From the NCBI RefSeq assembly GCF_003515075.1, contig NZ_QWLV01000001.1, positions 493,175-557,174 of the forward strand: DNA of 64,000 nt, written 5' to 3'. Position numbers and translations under genes: made by a program. Below, one piece after another: positions 10,799 through 20,421 of this stretch (within the stretch, counting starts at the first letter, position 1; the number at the start of each line of letters is the position of its first letter). This DNA comes from Sphingomonas gilva (GTDB lineage Bacteria > Pseudomonadota > Alphaproteobacteria > Sphingomonadales > Sphingomonadaceae). The notes beneath the pieces are model-generated. The model saw only the letters and a program-made list of their open reading frames with translations. It did not search any database and had not been told where the DNA came from.

Positions 10799-12757
10799 AT
10801 GCCCATGCGTTCGATCGTCCTTCTGCTTGCCGTTGCCGCGCTCGCCGGCTGCACCGCCGCCGAGAACACGGCGGAAAAGGTGGCGGAGGACGCGCCGGTG
10901 GTCGCTAATGTGCTGCTGACCCCCGATGCGAGGGACGTGCACAGCTATGCCATTCCCGCGGAGGCGCGGGTCACGCACGTCGCGCTCGACCTCACCGCCG
11001 ATTTCGACCGCAAGGTGATGCGCGGCGCCGCCGAGCTGGATGTGCAGGCGGCAGAAGGCGCGGAGAAAATCGTGCTCGACACGCGCGACCTGAAGATCGC
11101 GCAGGTCACCAATGGTGAAGGCCAGCCGCTGCCCTATCAGCTCGGCAAGAGCGATCCGATCCACGGCGCGCCGCTGACGGTGCAGCTGAACGGCGCTAAC
11201 AAGATCCGCATCGCCTATGAAAGCGCGCCCGGCGCCGCGGCGTTGCAATGGCTGGAGCCCAGCCAGACCGCGGGGAAGAAGCATCCCTATCTGTTCAGCC
11301 AGGGACAGGCGATCCTCAACCGTAGCTGGATCCCGACCCAGGACAGCCCCGGCATCCGCCAGACCTGGGAGGCGCGGATCACCGTGCCCAAGGGGCTGAC
11401 AGCGGTGATGAGCGGCGAGGCGCAATCGGCGCTGGGCGAGGACGCGCCCGAGGCGTTCGGCGGCAAGGGCGGGCGCACCTTCACCTATGAGATGAACAAG
11501 CCGGTCGCGCCCTATCTGATCGCGCTGGCGGTCGGCGATCTGCGCTTCCAGGCGCTCGGCCCGCGCACCGGGGTGTGGAGCGAGCCATCGACGCTCGAGG
11601 CGGCGGCGACCGAGTTCGCCGAGCTCGAAAAGTTCGTCGAGGCGGCCGAGGCGCTCTACGGCCCCTATCGCTGGGGCCGCTACGACGTGCTCGTTCTGCC
11701 GCCGAGCTTCCCCTTCGGCGGAATGGAGAATCCGCGGCTGACCTTCGCCACGCCGACCGTGATCGCGGGCGACAAGAGCCTGGTCAGCCTGATCGCGCAC
11801 GAACTGGCGCACAGCTGGTCGGGCAATCTCGTCACCAATGCGACGTGGAACGATTTCTGGCTGAACGAAGGCTTCACCAGCTATTTCGAGAACCGCATCA
11901 TGGAGGCGATGTACGGTAAGCGCCGCGCGGCGATGGAGGCCGATCTCGCCTGGACCGCGATGCAGGAGGCGGTGGAGGAGGTCGGCGGACCGGCCTCGCC
12001 CGACACCCAGCTCCACCTCAACCTCACGGCCGATCGCGATCCCGATGCGGGGATGACGCAGATCGCCTATGACAAAGGCGCGACCTTCCTGCGCACGATC
12101 GAGCAGGCGGTGGGGCGCAACCGCTTCGATGCCTATCTGCGCGGCTATTTCGATCGCCACGCCTTCCAGCCGCAGACCAGCGCGGGCTTCCTGCGCGACA
12201 TCCGCGAACATCTGATCAAGGGCGACCAGGCGCTGGAGCAAAGGCTGCAGCTCGATCGCTGGGTCTATCAGCCGGGCATTCCGGAGAATGCGGTGCATGT
12301 CCGCTCCGATGCCTTCCCAGCGATGGACAAGGCGGCGAAGGCGTTCGCGGAGACGGGCGATATCGGCGCCGTCCCCACCGATCGCGTGACGCAGGAGACG
12401 GTGCGCTTCTTGAACCAGCTGCCGCGCGAGCTGCCGGCGGAGCGTCTGGCGGCGCTGGACGAGGCGTTCGGCTTCAACAAGAGCGGCAACAGCGAGGTGC
12501 GCTTCGCCTGGCTGATGCTGGCGATCTCCAGCCGCTACCCGCCCGCGCTCGAATCGGCCGATGCCTTCCTCAACAGCATGGGCCGGCGCAAGTTCGTCGC
12601 CCCGCTGTTCGAGGCGCTGATGGCCGAGGGTGAATGGGGGCAGGCGGCTGCCAAGCGAATCTATGCGGAAGCACGGCCGGGCTATCACAGCGTGACCACC
12701 GGCACGGTCGACGGCATTGTCGGCTGGGATGCGGAATCAAGCGCTGGGGGTGCATAG
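10799..12757 (+). CDS. M1-family zinc aminopeptidase, lipoprotein
   Basis: 652 aa. The N terminus MPMRSIVLLLAVAALAGC is a lipoprotein signal with lipobox ALAGC, so the enzyme is probably anchored in the outer or inner membrane facing the periplasm. The zinc site is HELAH (334-338) with the third ligand Glu357 in NEGFTSYF, 18 residues later. The substrate-binding GGMEN motif is present just before (FPFGGMENPR). The C-terminal alpha-helical region resembles the leukotriene A4 hydrolase-type M1 enzymes. It removes N-terminal residues from peptides, presumably for amino-acid nutrition. Confidence 0.95.
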   Translation: MPMRSIVLLLAVAALAGCTAAENTAEKVAEDAPVVANVLLTPDARDVHSYAIPAEARVTHVALDLTADFDRKVMRGAAELDVQAAEGAEKIVLDTRDLKIAQVTNGEGQPLPYQLGKSDPIHGAPLTVQLNGANKIRIAYESAPGAAALQWLEPSQTAGKKHPYLFSQGQAILNRSWIPTQDSPGIRQTWEARITVPKGLTAVMSGEAQSALGEDAPEAFGGKGGRTFTYEMNKPVAPYLIALAVGDLRFQALGPRTGVWSEPSTLEAAATEFAELEKFVEAAEALYGPYRWGRYDVLVLPPSFPFGGMENPRLTFATPTVIAGDKSLVSLIAHELAHSWSGNLVTNATWNDFWLNEGFTSYFENRIMEAMYGKRRAAMEADLAWTAMQEAVEEVGGPASPDTQLHLNLTADRDPDAGMTQIAYDKGATFLRTIEQAVGRNRFDAYLRGYFDRHAFQPQTSAGFLRDIREHLIKGDQALEQRLQLDRWVYQPGIPENAVHVRSDAFPAMDKAAKAFAETGDIGAVPTDRVTQETVRFLNQLPRELPAERLAALDEAFGFNKSGNSEVRFAWLMLAISSRYPPALESADAFLNSMGRRKFVAPLFEALMAEGEWGQAAAKRIYAEARPGYHSVTTGTVDGIVGWDAESSAGGA

Positions 12758-12901
12758 GTTCGTCATCCCCCATCATGCTGTTCCACCGGTAACCGCAACC
12801 ATCCAACGGCTCACCGCTTCGCCGCGCCGCCCCCCTGTTTTTCGTTAACCCTGGCTGCATAACCAGCATCACAAGAGTTCGGGGCCTGGGGGTCGCACCA
12901 C

Positions 12902-13447
12902 ATGATCGGTCGCTTTGCTGCGCGTTTCGCGCTGTTCCTTTCGTTCGGCCTGATCGCGGCCGCACCGGCGCAGGCGCAGTTCTGGCAATGCGTGACCTTC
13001 GCGCGCTCGGTCACCGATATCGAGATCCGCGGCAACGCGCATACTTGGTGGGCGCAAGCCGACGGCCGCTACGCGCGCGGGCAGGAGCCCGAGGTCGGCG
13101 CGGTGATGGCGTTCAAGAGCTCGGGCAAGATGCGCCTGGGCCATGTCGCCAAGGTCTCAAAGATCGTCAACGACCGCGAGGTGCTGCTGACCCATGCCAA
13201 CTGGTCTTACCGCGGCGGCGTCGAGCGCGACGTGCGCGCGATCGACGTGTCGGAGGCGGGCGACTGGTCGAAGGTGCAGGTCTGGTATCGCGGCCGCATG
13301 GGGATCAGCACCTATCCGATCTACGGCTTCATCTATGATCGCGACGCGGGCGAGGAACTGCCCAAGGTCGAGATGGCCGACGCCGAGCCGAAGGGTGAGG
13401 GTCTGCTTCAGTTGGCGAGCCTGATCGAGGGGTATCGGGCGCGGTAG
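12902..13447 (+). CDS. CHAP-domain secreted protein (putative amidase/endopeptidase)
   Basis: 181 aa. Residues 1-25 form a Sec signal peptide ending APAQA. The rest is a CHAP domain of the NlpC/P60 superfamily with candidate nucleophile Cys30 (FWQCVTFAR), His81 in GHVAKV and a polar residue in HANW near 98-100. CHAP enzymes cut peptidoglycan amide or peptide bonds, and a role in cell-wall turnover is inferred. No partner genes are adjacent. Confidence 0.9.
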   Translation: MIGRFAARFALFLSFGLIAAAPAQAQFWQCVTFARSVTDIEIRGNAHTWWAQADGRYARGQEPEVGAVMAFKSSGKMRLGHVAKVSKIVNDREVLLTHANWSYRGGVERDVRAIDVSEAGDWSKVQVWYRGRMGISTYPIYGFIYDRDAGEELPKVEMADAEPKGEGLLQLASLIEGYRAR

Positions 13448-13448
13448 C

Positions 13449-13552
13449 GTCCTTCGATCCGGGCCCTCGACAAGCTCGGTCCTGCTCAGGATGAACAGCC
13501 TGATACGGCCCGTCGATAGGCTCTACTCAGGATGAGTGGGCTTCGACCCGAC
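13449..13552. repeat. Intergenic repeat, 'CTCGACAAGCTC...CTCAGGATGA' type (family E)
   Basis: The sequence contains TCGACAAGCTCGGTC with CTGCTCAGGATGA, and then a second degenerate unit, GTCGATAGGCTC with ACTCAGGATGA. A related piece, CCCTTCGACAGGCTCAGGACAGGC, occurs at 59438-59461, and a fragment in inverse orientation is near 10740. These are typical short dispersed intergenic units. No gene is present between the CHAP protein and msrB. Confidence 0.6.
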
Positions 13553-13572
13553 CTGCTCATCGTATTGAAGGA

Positions 13573-14061
13573 CTATGCCCGCCCCGGCCGGAACACCAGC
13601 GACAACCCGTTGATGCAGTGGCGCTTGCCGGTCGGCTCGGGGCCATCGTCGAAGATATGGCCGAGATGCCCGCCGCAGCGGCTGCAATGAACCTCGGTAC
13701 GCGGGAAGCCGATCTTGAAATCCGTCTTGGTCCCCACCGCCTTGCCATCGATCGGCGCCCAGAAGCTGGGCCAGCCGGTGCCGCTCTCGAACTTGGTCTT
13801 CGATGAATAGAGCGCCTGGCCGCAGCCCTTGCAGACGAAGGTGCCGGCGCGCTTTTCCTTGTTGAGCGGGCTCGACCAGGGGCGTTCGGTCGCCGCCTTG
13901 CGCAGCACCGCATAGGCCTCCGCGCCGAGCTTCTTCTTCCACTCCGCATCGGTCATGGTCACGGGATATTTCGCCTCGGCGCGCCCGCAGGCGGCGAGCG
14001 CGGTCAGCGCGGCGGCGCCGAACAGCATCTGGCGGCGGTCGAATGTCGTGCGGTTCTCCAT
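13573..14061 (-). CDS. msrB: Peptide-methionine (R)-S-oxide reductase, exported
   Basis: 162 aa MsrB. The two zinc-binding CxxC pairs are Cys77/Cys80 and Cys126/Cys129, and the catalytic Cys149 is in RHCINGLSLVF. The N terminus DRRQMLFGAAAL followed by a hydrophobic stretch is a twin-arginine signal, and AAC at 24-25 could also be a lipobox. The enzyme is therefore predicted to reduce methionine-R-sulfoxide in periplasmic proteins. The frame extends to 14088, but the ATG at 14061 gives the compact Tat signal. Confidence 0.94.
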   Translation of the reverse strand: MENRTTFDRRQMLFGAAALTALAACGRAEAKYPVTMTDAEWKKKLGAEAYAVLRKAATERPWSSPLNKEKRAGTFVCKGCGQALYSSKTKFESGTGWPSFWAPIDGKAVGTKTDFKIGFPRTEVHCSRCGGHLGHIFDDGPEPTGKRHCINGLSLVFRPGRA

Positions 14062-14126
14062 GCCACTAGATTCGCGCGAACGGGGCAAAAGGTTTCATCG
14101 CTTTCCTTCAGCCCCACCCTGCTCGC

Positions 14127-14149
14127 CACCCCGGAACAAGTCCGGGGTG
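14127..14149. repeat. Short dyad CACCCCGGA/TCCGGGGTG (family D, copy 1)
   Basis: Perfect 9-bp inverted repeat with an ACAAG loop, between msrB and the P450 gene. The same sequence recurs at 24768-24794 and 59514-59537, always in intergenic DNA. Confidence 0.65.
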
Positions 14150-14195
14150 ACGGCTGGTGTTGGGATAGACGTGGCAGATCGCACGTCCCGCACGC

Positions 14196-15449
14196 TCAAT
14201 ATTTGCCGATCGTCACCGGCAGCTTGCGATAGCCGTGGACGAAGCAGGCGGACACGCGGGTCGGCTCGCCGACTACATTTACCCGCATACGGCGTCTGGC
14301 CATCTCCTCCAGCAGCACCGCGATTTGCAGCTCGGCGAGCCGCGCGCCGACGCAGCGATGGATGCCGTGGCCGAAGGCGAGGTTGCGGCGCGCATTGGGG
14401 CGATCGACGACAATCCTGTCGGCATCCTCGCCGAACACGCTCTCGTCGCGATTGGCGGAGATGTACCACATGGCGAGCTTGTCGCCCTCCCTGATCTGCT
14501 GACCCATGAGCTCGGTATCGGCGGTCGCGGTGCGGCGCATATGGGCGAGCGGCGTCTGCCAGCGGACGATCTCCTGCACGGCATTGTGGATCAGCCCCGG
14601 ATCGGCCTCCAGCTTGGCGCGCTCATCGGGGAACAGGTCGAGCCCGTAGGCGAGCGCGGACATCGAATTGCGCGTGGTGTCGTTGCCGCCGACGATCAGC
14701 AGGATCAGGTTCCCGATGAATTCCATATGGTCCATCTCGGCCATCGCGTCCGAATGGATCATCATCGATATCAGGTCCGGCGTCGGCTCCTTGCCGATCT
14801 TCTGGTCCCACAGGTTTTTGAAATAGGCGCCGCATTCGTACATGTGCTGCAGCCGCTGGAGCCTGAGCTCCTCGTTCTTGACCAGCTCGATATCCCCCGC
14901 CCAGTCGGACCAGAAGGTCAGCTTGCGGCGATCCTCCCACGGAAAATCGAACAGGATGGCGAGCATCTGCGTGGTCAGCTCGATCGACACGGTATCGACC
15001 CAGTCGAATTCCTCGTTCCACGGCAGCGCGTCGAGCACCTCGCTGGTCCGCCTGCGGATATCGTCGGTCATCCGCGCCATCTCTGACGGCGTGAAGGCGG
15101 GGGCGACGGTGCGGCGCTGGCCGGTATGCTTGGGCCGGTCCATCGCGATGAACATCGGCATCTTGACGTCGGTCTCGGGCAGGAAATCGGCGATGGTGAT
15201 GCCGCCGGCCTCCGACGAATAGAGATCGGGCAGCGATTCGACCTCGACGATGCCCTTGTAGGTCGACACCGACCAATAGGGCCCGAACTCGCTATGCTCG
15301 CAGCGATAGACCGGTGCCTCGGCGCGCAGGCGGCGGAACGGCTCGTGCCAGGTGTCGTCACGGTAGATTTCGGGCCGACTGACGTCGAGCGGATCGAGCA
15401 CCGCCGGCTTGGAAAATCGTGTGGTGGTTTCCACTGCTGCTGTCGCCAT
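14196..15449 (-). CDS. Cytochrome P450, CYP153-like alkane/fatty-acid terminal hydroxylase
   Basis: 417 aa soluble bacterial P450. The heme ligand is Cys366 in FGHGIHRCVG, the I-helix oxygen-activation motif is GGNDTTRN (254-261), and the K-helix ExxR is EIVR (293-296). The stretches GPYWSVSTYKGI, DRPKHTGQRRTVAP, LLIVGGNDTTRNSMS and RWQTPLAHMRRTA strongly resemble the CYP153 family, known for omega-hydroxylation of medium-chain alkanes. The ATG at 15449 has AGAGGAG at good spacing, and the frame upstream to 15620 is not family-like. The ferredoxin and ferredoxin reductase that usually accompany CYP153 are not in this window. Confidence 0.93.
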   Translation of the reverse strand: MATAAVETTTRFSKPAVLDPLDVSRPEIYRDDTWHEPFRRLRAEAPVYRCEHSEFGPYWSVSTYKGIVEVESLPDLYSSEAGGITIADFLPETDVKMPMFIAMDRPKHTGQRRTVAPAFTPSEMARMTDDIRRRTSEVLDALPWNEEFDWVDTVSIELTTQMLAILFDFPWEDRRKLTFWSDWAGDIELVKNEELRLQRLQHMYECGAYFKNLWDQKIGKEPTPDLISMMIHSDAMAEMDHMEFIGNLILLIVGGNDTTRNSMSALAYGLDLFPDERAKLEADPGLIHNAVQEIVRWQTPLAHMRRTATADTELMGQQIREGDKLAMWYISANRDESVFGEDADRIVVDRPNARRNLAFGHGIHRCVGARLAELQIAVLLEEMARRRMRVNVVGEPTRVSACFVHGYRKLPVTIGKY

Positions 15450-15511
15450 CGTCCCGCTCCTCTTTGGGAGAGGAAACGCCTTACTGACACTCCTGTCAAT
15501 GGCGAAACAGG

Positions 15512-16747
15512 TCAGCCGCGCCCGATCAGCGATGAAAGCTTCATCTTGCCGCCGCTTCCCGATTGCAGCACGCCCCGTCTGAAGGCGCGCGCGCCGATCG
15601 AGATGGTGATGGCGAGCCACAGCGCCTGCCAGGCGATGGCGAGCAGATGCGGCCAGATTTCGGGCGAACTGGCCGCTCGCGCCGCCATTGCGAAGGGCGA
15701 GCTGAACGGGAATATCTCGGCGAAGGTGGCGAGGCCCGTGCCGGGGCTGGACGCCGCCGCGGCGCTCAGGCCGAACATCGCCACCTGGAAGATGGTGATG
15801 GGGAGCGAGAGCATCTGGATCTCGCGCATCGTCGCCGCCTGCGCGCCGACGCCGAGGAACACCGCGCCGAGCAACAGGAAGGCGAGGGCGAAATAGGTCA
15901 GGTAGACGAGCGCGAAGGGCAGGATTCCGATTGCCGGCGTGACCGCGCCCAGCGCATTGGCGACATCGCCCGGCAGCAGCGCCGCGCCCTGGGTGATCAG
16001 CGTGCCCCAGAAGCCGACGAACAGGATCGCGACACCGAACATGCCGAGCAGCTTGCCGAAGAACACCGCCTCCAGCGGCACCGCGGCGGCGAGCACCTCG
16101 ATCACCTTGTTGTTGCGCTCTTCGGCGAGCATCCCGACGGTCTGGCCGGCGAGCAGCAGGGTCAGGAAGAAGATCACGAACACCGCGCCGAAACCTGCCG
16201 CCTGCTGGCCCGAACGCGTCGCGCGCTCACGCTCGAACGGCCGGATCGTCGCGTTGGAGAGGCGTTCGGCCGTTCCGGCGCGCTCGTTGCGCAGCGCCTG
16301 CTCGGCGAGGGTCGCCATATAGGTCCCGGTGCGCTCGCCGGCGACGCCGTGCAGCACGGTCGGACGTTCGAGCGGGCCGTAGAGCACCGCCGACACCTCG
16401 ATGTCCTCGTCGTTGAACAGCGCGCGCGCCTGCTGGGCGGGATCGACGCTCGTCGGGCGGATCTCGAGCCGGGGCGGCGCTTCGCTTTCGCGGAAGATGC
16501 GGCGCAGATCGCGGTCGGCGCGGAGCAGGCGGGCGCCGTCGCCGTCGCCGGCGAGCGCGACCAGCTTGATCCGATCGGTCGAGCTGTCGGCCATGGTCGC
16601 GGCGCCCAGCCCGCCGATCGCGCCGAAGCTCAGCATGATCAGCGGCGCGAGCAGGAAGATCAGGAAGGTGGGCGTGAACACCGTCGCGACGAAATCGCGC
16701 CGGGCGATGGTCAGCGTCTGGCGCAAGGTGCGGCGCGTGCGGTTCAT
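15512..16747 (-). CDS. ABC-2 type transporter permease (NatB-like)
   Basis: 411 aa. One membrane segment near residues 22-48 is followed by a large extracytoplasmic domain (about 50-180) and five or so further hydrophobic segments. This is the layout of NatB/YhaP-type ABC-2 permeases. EERNNKVIEVLAAAVP is the characteristic segment of this family. Its start overlaps the ATPase stop (ATGA), so the pair is translationally coupled. The exported substrate is unknown; sodium, antibiotics or lipids are all possible for the family. Confidence 0.9.
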   Translation of the reverse strand: MNRTRRTLRQTLTIARRDFVATVFTPTFLIFLLAPLIMLSFGAIGGLGAATMADSSTDRIKLVALAGDGDGARLLRADRDLRRIFRESEAPPRLEIRPTSVDPAQQARALFNDEDIEVSAVLYGPLERPTVLHGVAGERTGTYMATLAEQALRNERAGTAERLSNATIRPFERERATRSGQQAAGFGAVFVIFFLTLLLAGQTVGMLAEERNNKVIEVLAAAVPLEAVFFGKLLGMFGVAILFVGFWGTLITQGAALLPGDVANALGAVTPAIGILPFALVYLTYFALAFLLLGAVFLGVGAQAATMREIQMLSLPITIFQVAMFGLSAAAASSPGTGLATFAEIFPFSSPFAMAARAASSPEIWPHLLAIAWQALWLAITISIGARAFRRGVLQSGSGGKMKLSSLIGRG

Positions 16748-17661
16748 GCGACGTCTCCCGCATCCGCTTCGCCGACGATGCGGACGAACGCCTCGTGCAG
16801 GCCGGGGCGCTCGATCGACAGGCCGGAAATGCCGTGCTTCGCGTCGATCAGCTTGACCAATAGCGGTTCGACGCCGTCATCGGGCACGGTGAAGCGCCAG
16901 CCGTCTCCCTCCGCCTCGGCATCGGCGGGCAGCAGCGCGCGGATGCCCTCGTGCGGTGTGTGCGGCACATAATGCGCCTGCATCGGCAGCACGCCGCGCG
17001 CCTCGGCCACGGTGCCCTCGAAACGGCGCGTGCCCTTGGCGATGATCGCGAGGCGATCGCACAGCCGCTCGGCATGGGCCATGACATGGGTGGAGAAGAG
17101 GATCGTGGCGCCGCGGTCGCGCTGCTTGAGGATCAGCGCCTCCAGCCGTTCCTGGTTGACCGGATCGAGGCCGGAGAAGGGCTCGTCGAGCACCAGCAGT
17201 TCGGGTTCGTGAACCACCGATCCGAGCAGCTGGACGAGCTGCGCCATGCCCTTCGACAGCTTCTTGATCTTCTCGTCGATCGCGTGGCCCAGGCCCGCCT
17301 CCTCAAGCAGTATCTCGGCGCGTTTGCGGCCTTCCTTCCATTCCAGGCCGCGCAGCGCGCCCATGAAGGCGATCGCCTCGCGCGCCTTCATCGTCGGATA
17401 GAGCCCGCGTTCCTCGGGCAGATAGCCGACCCGGTCACCGGCGTCGCGCGGGCGCGATTCGCCGAGCAGGGTGCGGTGGCCGCCATCGGGCTCGATGATA
17501 CCCAGCACCATGCGCAGCGTCGTCGTCTTGCCCGCGCCATTGGGGCCGAGCACGCCGTAGATCGCGCCGGTCGGGACCGCGAGATCGACGCCCTTGACCA
17601 CCCGTTTCCCGCCGAAATCCTTGACCAGACCCGAGGCGCTGACCGCCAGTGCTTCACCCAC
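16744..17661 (-). CDS. ABC transporter ATP-binding protein (NatA-like)
   Basis: 305 aa. Walker A GPNGAGKTTT (about 39-48), the signature region LSKGMAQLVQLLGS and Walker B ELLVLDEPFSGLDP are all visible. The C-terminal extension after about residue 220 is typical of DrrA/NatA-type exporters, which pair with the ABC-2 permease that follows. Divergently arranged with queG only 48 bp away. Confidence 0.93.
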   Translation of the reverse strand: MGEALAVSASGLVKDFGGKRVVKGVDLAVPTGAIYGVLGPNGAGKTTTLRMVLGIIEPDGGHRTLLGESRPRDAGDRVGYLPEERGLYPTMKAREAIAFMGALRGLEWKEGRKRAEILLEEAGLGHAIDEKIKKLSKGMAQLVQLLGSVVHEPELLVLDEPFSGLDPVNQERLEALILKQRDRGATILFSTHVMAHAERLCDRLAIIAKGTRRFEGTVAEARGVLPMQAHYVPHTPHEGIRALLPADAEAEGDGWRFTVPDDGVEPLLVKLIDAKHGISGLSIERPGLHEAFVRIVGEADAGDVA

Positions 17662-17709
17662 GCGAAATTATCCCCTCGGTCCGCATGCTTTGCGTGGTAG
17701 CGGGGCCGA

Positions 17710-18831
17710 GTGACGGCTGACAAGGATTTGCGCGATCTGATCGCTTGCGAAGCGCAGGCGGCGGGGTTCGCGGCCTGGGGCGTCGCGCGCGCCGACGCCG
17801 CGCCGCTGGCCGGCGCGCGCCTGCGCGAATGGCTGGCCCAGGGCATGCACGGCGACATGATCTGGATGGAATCGCGCGCCGATCACCGCGTCTCGCCGCA
17901 AGGCTTGTGGCCGGAAGCGCGCTCGGTGATCGCGCTCGGGATGAGCTACGCGCCGCCGCGCGATCCGCTGGCGCTGGCGGGCGAGGGGCGGATCGGCCGG
18001 ATATCGGCTTATGCGCAGGGCGGCGACTATCACGATACGGTCAAGAGGGCGTTGAAGCAGCTTGCACGCGCGATCGTCGCGGCATCCCCGGACGCCGATG
18101 TGAAGGTGTTCGTCGATACCGCGCCGGTGATGGAAAAGCCGCTGGCGGAGGCCGCCGGGCTCGGCTGGCAAGGCAAGCATACCAATCTCGTCAGCCGCAA
18201 CCATGGCAGCTGGCTCTTCCTCGGCGCGATCTACACCACGCTGGAAATCGAGCCTGACCGGCCGGGGCGCGAGAGCTGCGGATCGTGCGACGCCTGCCAG
18301 CGCGCCTGCCCGACCGATGCCTTTCCGGCACCCTTCCGGCTCGATGCGCGGCGCTGCATCAGCTATCTCACCATCGAGCGGAAGGGGCCGATCCCGCGCG
18401 AGTTTCGCCGCGCTATCGGCAATCGCATCTATGGCTGCGACGATTGCCTGGCGGTGTGCCCGTGGAACAAGTTCGCCGATGCCGCCGCGGCGAACATCGC
18501 ATTTGCCGGTCGCGCCGAGCTTGCCGCGCCCGCGCTCGCCGATCTGATCGCGCTCGACGATGCGGACTTTCGACAGGTCTTCGCCGGATCGCCGATCAAG
18601 CGGATCGGACGCGACCGGATGGTGCGCAACGCGCTGATCGCCGCGGGAAACAGCGGATCGCTCGGCCTGGTCCCCACCGTCGCGGCGAGACTCGATGACG
18701 ACAGCCCCGTCGTGCGCGGCGCCGCGGCGTGGGCCCTGGAAGCGCTCGATCCGGCACGCTTCGCCGCCGAGCGGGCGGACCGGCTTGCACGCGAAGACGA
18801 TCCCGGCGTCATTGCGGAATGGAACGGCTGA
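17710..18831 (+). CDS. queG: Epoxyqueuosine reductase QueG
   Basis: 373 aa, GTG start. The cobalamin- and 4Fe-4S-dependent enzyme performs the last step of tRNA queuosine synthesis, reducing epoxyqueuosine to queuosine. Two ferredoxin-like clusters are seen: CGSCDACQRACP and CDDCLAVCPWN, with an additional Cys in RRCISYL. FVDTAPVMEK contains the conserved catalytic Asp region. The C terminus (about 290-373) has HEAT-like repeats, as in full-length QueG. Confidence 0.96.
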   Translation: MTADKDLRDLIACEAQAAGFAAWGVARADAAPLAGARLREWLAQGMHGDMIWMESRADHRVSPQGLWPEARSVIALGMSYAPPRDPLALAGEGRIGRISAYAQGGDYHDTVKRALKQLARAIVAASPDADVKVFVDTAPVMEKPLAEAAGLGWQGKHTNLVSRNHGSWLFLGAIYTTLEIEPDRPGRESCGSCDACQRACPTDAFPAPFRLDARRCISYLTIERKGPIPREFRRAIGNRIYGCDDCLAVCPWNKFADAAAANIAFAGRAELAAPALADLIALDDADFRQVFAGSPIKRIGRDRMVRNALIAAGNSGSLGLVPTVAARLDDDSPVVRGAAAWALEALDPARFAAERADRLAREDDPGVIAEWNG

Positions 18832-18897
18832 CACGTTTGTGTATTGTCGCGCGATGCTGCGCCGTCGTCGCGTCATGATCGTTTGTGGGGAGGCGTG

Positions 18898-20421
18898 ATG
18901 CACGAAACCACGCTGCGCATTCCCGTGGAAACCAGCGAGGAGAACCGTACCGCGGTGATCCTGGCGCACGACCTTTCGAGCGAGACGGGAGACGAGAAGC
19001 TCGATGCGATCACGCGCTTCGCCGCCGCCTTGTGCGGCGCGCCGATCGCGCTGGTCAGCCTGGTCGAAAAGGACCGGCAGCGCTTCCTGGGACGGACGGG
19101 GCTGGACGTGACCGAAACTCCGCGCGAGACTTCGTTCTGCGCGCATGCGATGCTCGGCTCCGAACCGATGATCGTCTCCGACGCGACGCGCGATCCGCGC
19201 TTTGCGAACAATCCGCTGGTCACGGGACCGACGGGCATCCGCTTCTACGCCGGCATGCCGCTGATCAGTGAAGAAGGCGTGCCGTTGGGCGCGCTCTGCG
19301 TGATCGACCGGGTGCCGCGCGGCGGCCTCACGCCGCTGCAGAAGCAGGGCTTGCGCGTGCTGGCGGACGATGTGATGGCGCGGCTCGAGACCCGCCGTCA
19401 TGCACGCGTGGCGAGGGCGGCGTTCGACGAGAGCGAGGTCAAGTTCCGCGTGCTGGCGGACACGATGCCGCAGATGGTCTGGTCGACCCGGCCCGACGGG
19501 TATCATGATTACTATAACGCGCGCTGGTACGAGTTCACCGGAATGCCGCCCGGTTCGACCGACGGGGAGGGCTGGAACGGCATGTTCCATCCCGAGGATC
19601 AGGAGCGCGCATGGGAAGTCTGGCGCCACAGCTTGGCGACGGGCGACCCCTATCAGGTCGAATACCGCCTGCGGCACCGCTCGGGCGAGTACCGCTGGAC
19701 GCTGGGCCGCGCGCTTCCCATCCGCAACGAAGCGCAGGAGATCATTCGCTGGTTCGGCACGTGCACCGACATCCACGAGCACAAGCTGGCGATGGAGGAG
19801 CGCGAGGTGATCAGCCAGGAGCTGAGCCACCGGATCAAGAACATCTTCTCGGTGATAGCGGGTCTGATCGGCTTTGCGGCGCGCGCCGATCCGCAGTTTG
19901 CCGAGACGGCCAAGGGCTTGCGCGAACGCGTGCTGGCGCTGGGCCGCGCGCATGATTTCGTGCGGCCGCACAGCAGCAAGTCGCGTCCCAGCAGCGCACC
20001 CAATTCGCTGATGGGCCTGCTCGAACAGCTGTTCGCGCCCTATGAGAATACGCCCGGCGAGCGGGTGGCGGTGAGCGGCGAGGACGCCGCGATCGACGAT
20101 CGTTCGGCGACGCCCTTCGCCCTGCTGTTCCACGAGCTCGCAACCAATGCCGCCAAGTACGGCGCGCTGAGCAACGACGACGGGCGGGTGTCGCTGTCGA
20201 TCGCCGGCTATTCCAACGCGCTGTGGATCGTCTGGAAGGAAACGGGCGGGCCGCCGGTCAAGCGCAAGCCCGCCAATGCCGGCTTCGGATCGCAGCTGCT
20301 CGAGCTGAGCGCGGTGCGTCAGCTCGGCGGCAAGGTCGACCGCGCATGGGAGGAGGACGGACTGTGCGTGACGATCGTGGTGCCGCGATCCGCGCTCAGT
20401 CGCCAGCCCATGGACGGTTGA
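18898..20421 (+). CDS. GAF-PAS HWE-family sensor histidine kinase
   Basis: 507 aa soluble kinase. A GAF domain covers about 35-165, a PAS domain with C-terminal PAC about 178-300, then the dimerisation region with the phosphoacceptor His in SQELSHRIKNIFSV (about 311). The ATPase domain has N box HELATNAAKYGAL and the HWE-type segment WKETGGPPV. No membrane segment is visible, so it senses a cytoplasmic signal. GGGAGG precedes the ATG at 18898, which rules against the in-frame upstream start at 18844. A stand-alone receiver gene converges on it and overlaps its 3' end by 26 bp. Confidence 0.95.
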   Translation: MHETTLRIPVETSEENRTAVILAHDLSSETGDEKLDAITRFAAALCGAPIALVSLVEKDRQRFLGRTGLDVTETPRETSFCAHAMLGSEPMIVSDATRDPRFANNPLVTGPTGIRFYAGMPLISEEGVPLGALCVIDRVPRGGLTPLQKQGLRVLADDVMARLETRRHARVARAAFDESEVKFRVLADTMPQMVWSTRPDGYHDYYNARWYEFTGMPPGSTDGEGWNGMFHPEDQERAWEVWRHSLATGDPYQVEYRLRHRSGEYRWTLGRALPIRNEAQEIIRWFGTCTDIHEHKLAMEEREVISQELSHRIKNIFSVIAGLIGFAARADPQFAETAKGLRERVLALGRAHDFVRPHSSKSRPSSAPNSLMGLLEQLFAPYENTPGERVAVSGEDAAIDDRSATPFALLFHELATNAAKYGALSNDDGRVSLSIAGYSNALWIVWKETGGPPVKRKPANAGFGSQLLELSAVRQLGGKVDRAWEEDGLCVTIVVPRSALSRQPMDG

